Of a DNA stretch of 64,000 nucleotides, positions 1 through 12,365 are shown in pieces. The translations under genes and the position numbers were made by a program. Under the pieces are notes generated by a model. The model searched no databases. It was not told the origin of the DNA and saw nothing but the letters and a program-made list of their open reading frames with translations. Each line of letters begins with the position of its first letter. Within the stretch, counting starts at the first letter, position 1. The DNA is from Bryoerythrophyllum caledonicum (taxonomy: Eukaryota; Streptophyta; Bryopsida; Pottiales; Pottiaceae): contig OZ020524.1 of the NCBI GenBank assembly GCA_963971425.1, positions 8,807,845 to 8,871,844 of the forward strand. Direction: 5' to 3'.

Positions 1-61
1 CTTAACACAGAGACAGAGCCTCCTGCTAATTAATTAGCTGGAATGAGGAAGGGAATAATCA

Positions 62-3000
62 TCAGGTACCTTTGGTGGACTCCCTTTGCGGTCTTCGCCG
101 GCGTCTGGTTTTGCTGCTGTCCCTGCCACCTGATCTGTTGCCTCCCTTGCGCTTGGTGGTTGTTGGAGAGGTGGGAGAGGAGAGAGGGAATGTCCTCTCT
201 GGCCATGGTGTCCTCTTCGCAGCCGCAATTATCTCCAGCGGCGCGTCCAGTGCCCACCTGCACACATAAAAAAAGGTTGCCTGATATCAGCAGATACTCC
301 CCGGGAAAGCTATGAGGCTTAATAGTTAGGTTAGCGTTTATTAGCTTTCAGTACAGGTAGATAATCTATCTACTAGAGGACAACCATTCAGGGATTCTAC
401 AAGGAACTGTTGAATTTGACGTAAAACAGAACTGACGAGAGTCCTAGTAACACTCAATCATGAATATGGATTTTCCTACTTGGTAGAAGTGATAGAGAAT
501 GAACTGTCAGGCTACGAGTGAAAGAGTGAAAGTTGTAGTCCATGAACAGCAGTAGTTAGTCTACTCAGAGTGTTTCTTGACAGACCATAGGGTTACTTGT
601 GAAGTCGCCCAAGGTTTTCGATAAGACACCCCTTGTCAATTAGTTGTTGGATTAATAAAAGAGCTTGGTGGTCTCTAAACTTAAGTCAAAGTAATCTTCC
701 AGAGCAAAGAAAGAGACTGCGAGCGAGCAACGTTCATGAATATTAGCCGCCTTTCTCCCGCTTTGAGCTGAGCTGACCTTTACAGCTGATTCAAATGGGA
801 AAAAGAGGGGCAGACTTCGGGAGACTTTCAAAATACTACCTCTAAACCGACACAGAAAAAGGCTGGCATAATACATGAGCAGAGAAAGACATGGCGTTGC
901 TCACCGTGAAGGGAACTTGCTATCCGAGCGCGCTTCCAGTCTCGCCCACCAAACAAGCACAGCACCGTCACTTCCGCAGCGTCCAAGCGCCTCCACCTCC
1001 GTCTCATCACGCACCATGTCTCTCACGTCAACGTAACGACCGTCCTCCAGAGTCGCCCACTCCGCCCACTCCCTGATCCACTTGGGCCGCCCTGGGGGCT
1101 CCACCGCCCACACCGCCCGCGCATTCATCGCAAACCCCGCCCACTCCATCTCCTCCGTGGATTCTTCCATTCCCAGTGCATGCCATCCTGTGATGCGCCC
1201 GGAGGAGGTGTCGCATGTGGGTGCCTGAAGTGGCAGACGGGAGTTGGAGGCTGAAGTGGGCTCTTCAAATCCGGCGTGGCTGAGGAGGCCCAGCGGGAAA
1301 GCGCCCACCCATTCCACCATCTGGACCGTGTCGAAGAGTTGCAGGTTGTGGACGTTGCTGTCGTCAGCGAACACCACCACGCCCTCCAGGTTGTGCTCCC
1401 GCACGTGCCTGCATTTTATCAGAAAAAAAGAAACCGAGTTCATCCTACTTGCCATAGAAATATGGTCCAAATGCACATCAAAATGTACACAAAATGACTG
1501 GCTTAGTCCTGCTTTAATCCCCCAGCGTACATAATGCTTTCTCATACAATAAAAGTATCAATTTTTATGGAAAAGACGTATGGCATACAAATTTGAGGCT
1601 TTGATGCTTCCATGTCACTTGTTTGTCACATCATCTCATGTTTCCTTCTATTCTCATGGTGCATGCAAATTTTCCAAATAATACTAAGACACACCCAAAT
1701 AATTCTCACTTTGTGTGCCCTGATCAAACACACAGCAAGGATACTACATCATCTATAAGATTCAAGTGAGTGCAGCAGGGAATGATGGAATCTGACCTCA
1801 AACCTTCAATTCGAAGGTGAGACTCGAGGATCCTTCGGTCCTGGAGACTACTACTCCCAGGCAATCGTTCCGAAGCTGCTGCCAGGTGCACCAGTTTGTG
1901 CACCCGCGCCTGCTTCAACAATGCGGCTGTCTCCGCAGATGCGCCCCCTGCCTCCACCACTATCCAAGTTACAGGGCCCCGCACCAGCGACAACGTATGC
2001 AGCAACCCTGTCAATCATGTGCCTGGTCATTAGTATATTACTCTCATTCAAGGGAAGAGAACTGGCCAAAATTGGGGACCAAAGAGAATAATAAATCCAC
2101 CCGGTTCATGCGTAGAAGCAATATGTGGAGTAGTCTCGAATATGAATAATATACTTACTCTGAATTTTCATTGTTTGAATAGTCCTAAATCAGCTCTAAC
2201 TAGCTCTGAATGTGTTACAGGAGAGAAATCAACATCTCAGGCAAGCTTCTCCTTCACTTGAAGACAGCTGAAACTATTTGGATTTGAGTTTGGGGACTAC
2301 CAAGCTTTTCTACATCGAATAACCACTTGAACAATGCAACAACACCTTAAAAAAACATTTTTATTACTACTACTTCATATATTTGAAGCTTACACTTTTA
2401 AACAACTCCTACAGTGTTGATAGTTCAGAGAAAGTGAAAAAGTCATAGGACAGAGGATGCTAAATAACATCTGAGTTTTGAATGAATACGTGATCCCACA
2501 ATGTGACATGGGACGTGTAACACTCTGTAATTCATGCTATATGAACAAACAGTAGAAAAGAAAAGGGGTAATTTACTGGTAGGAGATATTTGTAAAATCA
2601 CCCAAAGTTTGCATAACGACTCTCCCCTTGTTTGAATTATTTAAAATCAGCTCTCAATCGCTTTGAATCAATCTAAAATCACCTCAAAGCAGGCTGAGAG
2701 CAAAGTAGCTAACAGTCAATTCATGATTGATCTCAGGCAAACTCTTTCTTTCTTCAATTTTCAGAAACTACCTGAACTCGAGTTTAACTAAAGAGCCACC
2801 AAGCTCTTCTATTGATGTAACAACTACGAAGGTCAACAAAAAGTAATACTATAAACCAAAAAGAGAATTTGCCTTGTACCATGTGACTTTACAAATAAAT
2901 CTACTAACTTCAGAAATCTTGCTTAGTTATGTCAAGGTTATTCTAACAAAAAGACCACCAAGCTCTTCTACATCTAATAACCATTTAAAGTGAGACATAT

Positions 3001-3698
3001 AATAAATAAATAAAGAGGGGTATCTCATTAAAACTCCAAGTGACTGTACGAACAAACCTTAAAAAAAAACCCTTGATTCAGTCATGAAAGAGGGGAATCT
3101 TGTTGGAACTCCAGTTGATTTTGCAACTGTGATGGGAAAACAGTCGTAGATGATTGAATGCCATACCTGTTAAATGCACACTCTGGAAGGTGCGCACATA
3201 CATGGGAGTGATGGCAATGACAGGCTTCCAGCTCCGGATTCCGTACAAGCGCTGCTGCTCCAGCTGCACTCTGGCGATCATCCGGTACGCCTGCGCCATC
3301 TCCGAGGGCTCCGGGTGTGGCCACGGCCTCACCAGAATGGGGTGCCGGCCAACATAAACTCTCGTGCTCTTCACAGGTCCAGGGATCCGTGTCTTATTCC
3401 AGTCCTCATAACGACGAACTGTCAGGTTAGCAGCAGCAGCAGCAGTAGTAGTAGTACTACTGAAGAGGTCGATGGCGTCCTCGACGCGGCTGAAGTTCCC
3501 TCGGATGAGACTGGCCTCCTGGGCGACGCGCAGGCCGAACACCACGGCGGTGATGCAGAGCGCCCAGTGCACCAGGACCCTGGACAAGATGCGCTGCTTC
3601 GTGGATGACTCGAGTGAAAGCTCTGATATCAAGCTCCCTGTCCCTGCTGCTGCAGCTGTTGCCTTGGTCCTCACTCGTTGAGCTCCATGAGGCCTCAT
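62..3698 (-). CDS. IRX14: GT43 xylan glycosyltransferase, IRX14-like (4 exons)
   Basis: Exons read on the minus strand: 3698-3167, 2007-1797, 1408-905 and 257-62. All introns are GT-AG and the phases join cleanly to give 480 residues, close to the roughly 500 usual for IRX14. The start ATG at 3698 precedes a short basic N-terminus and one membrane segment (about residues 40-58), as in a type II Golgi protein. After a Ser/Thr/Ala-rich stem come the IRX14-clade signatures: RHPILVRPWPHP (about 119), AITPMYVRTFQ, TWIVVEAGG, the GT43 acidic motif VVFADDSN, SDSKFPS, and the C-terminal APLEIIAAAKRTPWPE in the last exon. GT43 proteins of this clade act with IRX9/IRX10 in elongating the xylan backbone in the Golgi. 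The last exon is easily missed because exon 3 alone appears to end in a stop just past its donor site. Family assignment is firm; orthology to IRX14 rather than IRX9 is inferred from these motifs. Confidence 0.9.
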
Positions 3699-5947
3699 CT
3701 TTGTGTCAGATCAGTGCATGTCTCCATGTAGACACAAGCGCCACCTGCAGGGAAATGGGAAGCATGATCCTAATTCAACCATTCGGATGTGATGGGTGAG
3801 ACTCCAACACTGCATTCCTAGATACAAATCACTCTTGTGGCATCCATATGGTCAAAATCAAAACAGACCGAATGTAGTTGGAACCAAGAAGCCCAAACCT
3901 AATTCAACCGTCAGGATGTGAGCTGAGACACCAATCAACTGCATTCCTAGATCTAAATTTACTTTTGTGCACTTCATGTCCACTCTCCCATATTCTTGGA
4001 TAGCTTTACCAACTGCGTACATGAAGAAGTCTACTCAACAATGTAACGGAGCTACTGACATGGTCAAAATTCCAATGGGCCGAATGTAGCAACTAATGAT
4101 TTTGGAACCGGGAAGCATAAACCAGATAGTACAATACAATTAACCTGATGATCTACAGGAAGGATCTGCTAATCACCAGTCTAGCAAAAGGCTTGGGCTT
4201 TCAAACTAGCTCCTAGGACCGGTTGTTCTTTCAAACTGACACCACAAATATGTTGAACATGACATGGCTAGTATATTGTCGCAACAGAACGTGCCAAACT
4301 CAATCGCTTGTCCCACATTGTACATACCAGAATTGAACTCTTAAACCCATCCAGAACCGACGACCTCATCATGGTTTGTCTCACACAAACATTCTAGAAC
4401 GGACAATAGATCTCTCAATAACTTGTAGTGAAGCAGGGGTGAATGGCTTCTTCATGTGATGGGTGTGCTCTAGTTACAAGAGGATGGATCAAATCTAGTT
4501 AGGTTACAGTCAAGAACATCCTCCAACGTCACAACGAAAGCGAGAACCACGGAATGCCACAAACAAACACCAAAAACCTTCATCAATGCCATTGCATCGA
4601 AAGCCAAGACCTGGATCGCACCTGCCAACACCCTCCTCACTCTAGACTTAAGAGAAAGCCAACACTAGACCTCTTGGTCACCATCCCTAAACTACAAACA
4701 CAAAGAAAAGAGAAAAAACCTCTGCACTCATCGTCCATCCCAGAAACGCCACTGTTACTTCAATCCCAACTGACCAAAATTACCTCCAACGTCAAATGAA
4801 GAACCCCAAACATGGAAAAAGTATACACGAAGCCCTAGACCTGCTGCCAGCAACAAATCAGCTCCAAATCAGAAACCCAGTAGCTCACTAGAACCGCATT
4901 GATCTAGACTCTAAGAGCAGTATAACAGGAGGGGTTAGTACCACGAGAGAAAGAGTACCAACCTCACGAAGCATTCTTCTCTCCCAATCCTTGAACCTCA
5001 CCAAAACCTCAGCATCTCTAAAAACCGAGGAAACCCCACTGACTCCGCTCCAGCCCCGCCATGGCGTCCAGCCACGGAAATGATGAAATGTGCTAGGCCT
5101 ACGACAAGCTGCCTAGCACACGTGACTTGTATGAGGTGCCTAAGTGAAATGAACCGAAATCGGCTGGTGGTTGACTGGATAAAGGGGAGGCCGAGTTTAG
5201 AATGACTGACTGGGGAAGAGAGGTTGAATATTCCGACTAGAGGGGAGGCGCAATCACGTGGATGGATCCTGGGGTGCTAGTACTGTAGGGCGCGTGGAGA
5301 TGGAGTCGCGACGGTTGATTAGTAGGTGGGGAGCGGCGGTGGCCGAGGCAGGAGCGGCGTAATCTCGGCGGCGGCTAAGGTGGGAGGTTGGAGCTGGTTT
5401 TGTACATACGCAGCTGGCTGTGCGTAAGCTGTGGGCTTTGTGGAGGTGGCTGGCTGGCTGGCTGGCTGGCTGTGAGTGGGTGTTTCACGTGGCTGGCTGG
5501 CTGGCTGCGTGAGTCCAGTGATGGGAGTTCCATGCTTTGACTTTGACGACGGATGTGGGAGCGCAGCCACGCGCTGTTGCGAGCGTTGAGTATTTGCATT
5601 TCGTATTCCACAATTGTTGTGCAGTCTATTGCAGCCTTTTTTTTCGTTTTAATCGGAGAGCAACAGCGGCTGCAGAGGCCAGGAGCTGTAGCACTTCTGG
5701 CTTTCTCCTGAAAACCGTACAAAACCAGATTTTTCCATAAATATCCATTTTTGGAGAATTCATCTTCATAAACATAGAATTGTACATCCTTTTTGGTAAT
5801 ATGATGGACTCCCGGCCGTTCATTAGTGGGCAATATGGCAATATAGCAACGGCTATGGATGAAGTTTTGGCGACATAAAATCCACTTTTGGGGGACTATT
5901 CCTTTTATGGGAAAAATATCGCTAGGAAAAAAAGGGTTGGCCTTCTG
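3699..5947. other. Intergenic, upstream of the IRX14-like gene
   Basis: About 2.2 kb separating the IRX14-like start from the first repeat. It should hold the promoter and 5' UTR of that minus-strand gene, but I could not place a TATA box or transcription start with confidence. The part nearest 5.0-5.6 kb is GC-richer than the rest. Short open frames here, for example 5375-5833 on the minus strand, are Ser/Gln/Pro-rich translations of the GGCT repeat and look spurious. Confidence 0.4.
5446..5507. repeat. (GGCT)n microsatellite, two blocks
   Basis: Two runs of the tetranucleotide TGGC, at about 5446-5472 and 5490-5507, are separated by a short unique spacer. Confidence 0.9.
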
Positions 5948-6741
5948 TTGATCCTTTACCGCCCAGGTATGTTTTTGAAAAAACCAAGATTTCTGCTAAT
6001 TTTTTTCTTTCAACCGGATTTGATGGAAATACAATGCCAAATACTAGTATCTAACCTTACAAAATTGAACTCAACACATGACCTGAACTTTGGGGAATTT
6101 TGCACAATATCCAACGGTTGATGGAATAGATTATTGTGTTTAAAGTTACCATATACTGATAGTGAAAACTGTGGATTTTGGAGGGTGTACTACTTTAACC
6201 ATCAATAGATTTTTGCAATTTTTTTTACTTTGAATAAGAGCGGTTCATATGTGCACTAGGTTGATAGCTTTGCATTGACATATCATATGTGAAGAAAATA
6301 TTTATACACAGTTATTGATGATTTTTTTGCTTTTTTCTACTTGATTGTATACAAAAATGTTCCAACCTTATATGAATCAAAACGGAAGTTTTGTATGTGA
6401 GGAGAGAGATCAACAATCACAAAACAATGAAGAATGTCTTGAAGATGAAGTTCAATCAAAATTTAAGACCAAAATAAATGTGCATGTGTGTGAAATACAA
6501 CATAGTATGTGGCATGGTATTCACTGTATTTTTATGTATTTGATGTATTTGTGTTGTATTCCTAGCTTCTCCAAGAGTTCTATAACTCCAAATCATGGTC
6601 TGATTCTTGGAGAGTGTTGATGTAATGTGTGCACAAATCTACACCTGGTATCTTGAAGCCTAGTTCCTCATGGATTTTATATAAACTGAGTTTTAGCACC
6701 TCCGGAATCCTATTTTAAGCTTCATGGGCGATAAGGGTTAA
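5948..6741 (+). mobile_element. TTAA-flanked non-autonomous DNA element, family A, copy 1
   Basis: About 794 bp. It ends in GGGCGATAAGGGTTAA and begins TTGATCCTTTACCGCCC, so the ends are inverted repeats with TTAA (one side mutated to TTGA) at the tips. A second full-length copy lies inverted at 38110-38904. The internal frame at 6345-6620 recurs in that copy as a related translation, but it shows no recognisable domain and is not called a gene. TTAA tips with ends starting CCC suggest a piggyBac-type origin; this is inference. Confidence 0.7.
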
Positions 6742-7477
6742 CGACAAAGGGACTAGAATGTGGGTGATGAGACTAGTTTTTGGAGAGCCATAGCTGATTA
6801 AACCATTGGATTGGTTGTGCGTTTTGTTTTACCCAATGTATACCATCTTCCTAATCTCCAATTTGTTGAGGCAATAACAAACTACACAATGAAAAATGTG
6901 AACAATAAAATGTAGTCTTTGTGTAGATGTTGTTGTGCAAAATCTAATAGATCGTTGAAAATTTTAAGGCCCTGTATAAGGCCTCGTTGTTAAAGGATCA
7001 AAGGCTATTGTTGGAAGGTTGTTAGAGATGATTCAGCTACCTGAGCTAGCAGCAGAAGAAAAGTGAAGATAAGTTTTTTTAACCTAATACTAGTTATTTG
7101 ACTACTTCTTCAAGAAAACATAGAACTTCTTGCAATATTAGATGGAATTTGTAAGGGAATAGATTGATATGACACATTATTTTAATTTCTTGAAATGCTA
7201 GATTATGGTAGAAAATGCAAAAAATGGCAAACTCATGACTCACAATTCAATAAACATTTCTCTATCTACTTTCCATTTTAAAAAGATTCTAAATCAAAGC
7301 ATTGAAATGTGTAAAACAAAAAATACAATGCAATGTACATATTATATTGTAGTAAGAGATTTAAACTCTATGAATTGGCGTTCTAAGTTCAAAAATCACT
7401 AATGTGAGAAATAAATCCTTGTTGCATAGCAACACTGTCCATTGCAGCATTAATGCTCTACACACATTCAAAAGAAA
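6742..7477. other. AT-rich intergenic sequence
   Basis: About 740 bp without a supportable gene or repeat pairing elsewhere in this window. Confidence 0.4.
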
Positions 7478-9640
7478 AAGACCTCCGGTCTTGGAAGGGG
7501 GCCGGAGTGAATGAAGTGTGTGTTCGTTCCACCACTAAATCCATGTCCACCAGACATAGGTTTAGTAATATGGAACTACTCTCTCCTCTTGAGGATAGAC
7601 ACTATATAACCAATAACATGTATCCAATGACCATTCACCATAAACCAGGAACCAAGGACCAACATGAGCCATAGGGCTCAATTCTAAAAGATGATTTGTA
7701 AAAGTTAAATGTGTGTTTTTGAGAGGTTTCAAGGGGTATCATATAGTTCTCGGAGAGGTTGATTATTTTTGAGTTTATGTTTGTGTAGAAGTATGGACAT
7801 TGCATGTTGGATAGCAATGGTGTTAATTTTTGTGATTTAATTGGATTAATGGAGATATTGAATGTTTTTTGAGACTTTCCATAGAGGGGATAAAGGTAGT
7901 AGCACTAGCTCCATTAGTGATGACAATAAGGGGGTCAACTTTCCATCCAAGGGCTACAATGTCATTAATAAGTGGCTTGTATATATTTATTCTATTTTCA
8001 ATTGCTTATGGGGAAAATCTATCATTACAATATTTGAATTTGATACATTGGATAATAAGGTTTGTATTTATGTGGTCCAGTGGGAGGTCTTTATATAGTA
8101 GTCCCTTGACGCATAGTATGTCTGGTTTAAATTTGGCATTACAATGACATCTTTGGGTTCCACATGTGCATGGAAGTAGCTATAGAGGGACAATGTTTTC
8201 TTGTCGGTTGTTGTTGAAGGTTCCGACATTTGTAAGTATAAAGCAATTGGATATGTTTAAGGATACAATTAGTTTTTGGATTTCCCATACCGCTTTGTTG
8301 TGCCTTTTTACGAATAGGGAGTGTATATGGTAGTTTTGGCATTTAAGGAGTACATGTAGCCATGTGTTTGGGTCCATGGAGGTGCAAATAGGGGTTATTT
8401 ATGGATTGATATTGTTCTACTCCAAAGAAGAGTTGTTTGTGGGCATGTACAAAATTTGATAAGACATGCTTTTTGTGAATTTGTAATTGTGGGATTTTTC
8501 CAAAAGTTTCTAGAGAGTTTGTTATCAATATTGTTGTTACCGGCCCATTTGTCTATGTTAGGGAAACTTTTCGAGATTGAATCGAGGTTGTTAGTTAGAT
8601 CTTTTTTTTGAGATATTTGTCCAAAAATTTGTTTTCTATAAATTTTTTGAGATACAAGATGTTTATACAATTTGTAAAGATGTAGTCTCTTTCTCTCTTA
8701 GGCATAAGGGACGATGAGGAACTGCTCAAGAGCTCCAAAATTCCTAGTTAGAGGCGGATGAGGAGTTAACCGCAGATCAAAGTACAAGGGTAGCCAGAGA
8801 AAGTGGCACGGTTGTCTATAGTGACATCGTGACAACGTCGTGTCGTCACTTCATGTCATGTCAAGTCATACCCTCTCGACATGACAAAATGAAGTCAACA
8901 TAGGGTCTTTACTCCTGTAGACGGCAACTAAATTAAGTTGTTGTTGACGTGGCCGCCATACCTGGCAATGATATTCTATGTGTAAATGGTGACTTTTACC
9001 TTTAGAAATGAATTGTTTACTTCAAGCGATTAATTTTAGCTTAAAGTACTGTAATCTTGTATGTGTTAGGCGCGCAGGAGTGGACAACACCGGACGGGCA
9101 GACATGCGGACAGTGGCGGACGAGAGCGGACAATTGCGGAAGTTGGCGGACAAGCGAATGATGGCCGAATGGAGCGAACAAGAGGAGAAGTTGGCGGACA
9201 AGAGCGGATGTTGGCGGACGGGCAAACGGAAGCGGTCTGGGGTGGACTGGACCGGATGGGAGAAGGAAGGCGGACAAGAGCGCAAGGATGGAAGGAGCTA
9301 CGGGGACGGGGGCGGGATACGACGGACGGATGCGGACAGGCGGAAGGCGACGAGCGGGCAATGGCAGAGGCGATCAGCGGACGTTGTAGACGATGGCAGA
9401 CGGGCCGGCGGTGCGGAAGATAGCGGATTGGAGGGCAACCAACACTGCGAATAGCTGCGGAAAGTAGACTGTGGCGTATCAGCGTACGATGGCAACATGT
9501 GCGGAGGATGGCGGACAAGACTTTGTGGACCAGAGCAAAAGGTTGCGGACATGAGTGATATGCGGAGAGTGGACGATGGCTGACATGACTCTGTTTTAAG
9601 ACGATGGCTGACATGACTCTGTAGGTTGCTGACATGTCCT
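7478..9640 (+). repeat. Composite dispersed repeat (blocks D, B and M), forward copy
   Basis: Three blocks occur in order: D (about 7478-7680), B (about 7728-8330) and a GCGGAC-rich block M (about 9066-9640). The same blocks reappear in reverse order and orientation at 22.9-27.0 kb, so together they behave as one mobile or duplicated unit. Block D also occurs alone at about 56590-56760. No transposase-like frame is seen inside. This copy is important as the empty-site reference for a TTAA insertion in the other copy. Confidence 0.65.
9066..9640 (+). repeat. GCGGAC-rich degenerate minisatellite
   Basis: GCGGAC or GGCGGACAAG-like units recur irregularly over about 570 bp, with strong purine bias on the plus strand. 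The long open frames on both strands are low-complexity (Arg/Gly or Ser/Pro-rich) products of the repeat, not genes. The reverse-complement counterpart is the CCCTTCCGCCC-rich tract at about 22940-23540. Confidence 0.75.
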
Positions 9641-9759
9641 GAAACAAAAGATTTTTTTTAAATTTGTCTTAAGTTTATGATTTTTTAAAGTTTGTTTTAA
9701 GTTTATGATATCCAAGCAACACTATTTTGAAATGCTTGCTTCGAAAGTAGCATCAGACT

Positions 9760-10129
9760 ACCGTAGGTGAACCTCTAGTCCGGCATAAATTAATTAGAAA
9801 AGCCCATGCCGAATTAAGTGGAAAATGTTTTTTTTGAAAATGCCGAAATTGTAAAAATTGCATATTTACAGATTTTGGCACTTGTAGAGACATCAAAGGG
9901 GATTAAGGCTTGGAAAAGTATTCATCCATGGCTACCATGCATAAGCACTCTAGTTTAGAATCCCAAGGTCTTGAGTTCCATTCCCATGGGTGCCAAAACA
10001 GGCCAAATATAGTAGTATTTGATTTCTTGCCGAAAATAACATTATTGTAATTTTGAATGCCGAATGTCATTTTTTCACTTTAATTAATTATTCGGCATCA
10101 AGATGCCGAACTAGAGGTTCACCTACGGT
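9760..10129 (+). mobile_element. 370-bp terminal-inverted-repeat element, copy 1
   Basis: Begins ACCGTAGGTGAACCTCTAGT and ends with its exact inverse; the match runs about 25 bp with few differences. It probably inserted at TA: TA precedes the CCGTAGG core on the left and follows it on the right. A second copy of nearly the same length is at 61982-62357. It contains no coding frame, so it is non-autonomous. Confidence 0.8.
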
Positions 10130-11060
10130 ATTGTGAAGTGGAAAAAAAAGTAGGATTGTTTTAGGACAATTTACATATTAAAATTAAGATGTCTTGATAG
10201 AGCTGTTGGAGGTTTAGGATAATTTACGACAATGAATTGCGGTGGTAGGGGAAATGGGGGAAATAGGAGGCCAACATTGCCAATTGCGGGTGTCAGCGCT
10301 AAAAAGAAGGGAAACAAAGGTGCTGATTTAGAGGAGGCATTTATAGGAATCATGTTCTCCGAGCGTATGTTTGATGGGAAGATGTGGCTGCGTCATGGAC
10401 ATACGTGCATGCAATGCAATATATTAATTTCACACATCCCAACCAAGGGTGGCCTAGGGAGTGGCAAGAGAAGCATTGCCACCCAAGAAATGTTACATAT
10501 CGTGACATTTTTGATCCAACAGTGAAGTAGAGGTTTCTCAAAATTTTACGTGCCATATCAAACCAGCCTGGTGGGCGAAATATTATTCCCAAGAAAATTG
10601 CGACAATGGTGTACGCGGAATGTGTGTTGGAGAAAAGAGTGGATTGGTCATTAACACACATCAAACTCAAAAGATGGTACGATATTGGAAGTCTTGGACC
10701 CCCACTCTCTGTCAGGAATCCGGTGGATATTCCTAAAAATCCTCCAAGATGGTTTCTAAACTACACCATCGTCTTGTATAATCCAGATGAAGAATAAGCA
10801 TTTGGTAATCCAACTACACCGCACGCACAATTACCATCAATGATGAGGGTAGTAGAATATACACGAATGTCGAGTTCATGCCACTCTCATTGCCTTTGGC
10901 ATTGAAATATGGTACTCCAATTGGGGCATCTCAAATACCAACGGCCCGTACGCCTTACAGTGGAGAAAGTGACCATAGAGGTGTGGATGGCGTAGTGGAA
11001 GGTATGGATGAATTTCGTGATATGGATCAGCCAATCGAGCAAGCGATTGTGGTGGTTAAT

Positions 11061-11321
11061 ATTGCATCTCGAGTTTTACAATTCGGTAAGGAAATCTGCA
11101 GAGTAGCAACAACAACAACATCTTCGAGAGGAATCTGAGGAGTTCATTGCGTACATAAAGAGTCTTGAAATGGAGATCCAAAGGTTATGCACTAAAAAAA
11201 ACAATGTGGAAGAATGAGGATCTGCAGCTGAATGTGCCTTAAAATCGGAGAATGTCAATTTGCCTGCTGACATGACCCAAATGCAAATTTTCTTACCGAA
11301 TTGCAAAACTCGAGATGCAAT
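11061..11321. repeat. 40-bp inverted repeat pair inside the decayed gene
   Basis: Positions 11061-11100 and 11282-11321 are reverse complements over about 40 bp with roughly four mismatches (shared core TCTCGAGTTTT). They are separated by about 180 bp and could form a long hairpin. No target duplication was identified. Confidence 0.75.
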
Positions 11322-11428
11322 TAGCTTTGACAAAGTTACATATTTGCAAAGCAAAGAAGAGGCGTTGAAGTCTTTGAACGCGGCAAATAAGAGGACAATT
11401 GCCAATTTGCAGCATCAATTGAAAGAAG

Positions 11429-12365
11429 TTAATCGATAAGGGACCAAACATCCCCCCAGGGTCATTTTGGATTTTGGGCATGTACCTACAATTCGAATAA
11501 AAATCCTTTTTAATTGAATTTTTTAAAAGATACCATAGGATCTGATAAGAGCTTCATGGAGATATATTTTTTAATTTTTTTTGGATTTGTGGTTTGAAAG
11601 TTAGTACCACTTAAAGCCAAAAGTGGGACTCCGGGCACCTCCAAATTTTTTGACAAAAGTTTCTATTGACATTGAGATTTTTCACACATATAAAAAATAT
11701 TTCCTTTATTGGAAATTTTCAAAAAAAAATCTTGTCTTTAGTGTAAAAAGGCATTTTATTCCAAGTCAAACATTTTCACACATTTTCAGGCAACGGGGGG
11801 AAAAAAACTCATCTTTTCTACATAAAACCTAGAGATCTTCATATTTTTCACTTTTTACTTTTTCAACAACAATATGTGGTGAAAACCTTCTTATTGACCG
11901 TTTGGATTATCATTCGAATACATACATAGTTCACAAAAAAATAAAACGTGAAATGGCAATTTTTGAACCTCCACTCCTTGCACACTTGTTTTGAATATGC
12001 TACACCCATTTTTTACCTCTAAAAATTGGTGTGTTGGGGAATAACATCATGCTTAAGACAATGGTAAAAGATTTAGACCTTGTACAATGCAAAAATTTGA
12101 TACAAAATGAAGTCAAAGTCAGCTAATCTACTCAACGCAGGGATGAAATTGAACCATATTTTTGACTTTAAACACTAAAATCTATTAATCCGTGCAGTGG
12201 ATTGCAACCAAAATTTCACGGCATGTTCATAATGAAGTCTTTTTAAAGATGTTACGGTTGAAAATCCAAAATTCACTTTAAAATGTGATTTTCATGTCTC
12301 TTTTTGGCAGTGACAGTTTTGGACTGGTTTTAGAGCGAAAGTGGTCGTGGTCCTTTAGGGGTTAA
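11429..12365 (+). mobile_element. TTAA-1 element (about 940 bp, non-autonomous)
   Basis: Bounded by TTAA at 11429 and 12362. The right end reads GTCCTTTAGGGGTTAA; the left end is mutated (TTAATCGATAAGGGACC). Its interior matches the family consensus seen in the copies at 24465, 34709, 46292 and 59615, including the segment near CTCCACTCCTTGCACAC. It interrupts the decayed gene at 10232-13180. Confidence 0.75.

Noticed and set aside
6345-6620. 91-codon frame conserved in a second copy at 38162-38371
   Set aside because: The conservation is explained by the shared transposable element; the second copy is differently broken and no domain is visible.
9008-9650. Overlapping frames of 80-190 codons on both strands in the GCGGAC tract
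   Set aside because: They are open only because the hexamer repeat lacks stops in most frames; translations are low-complexity with no domain.
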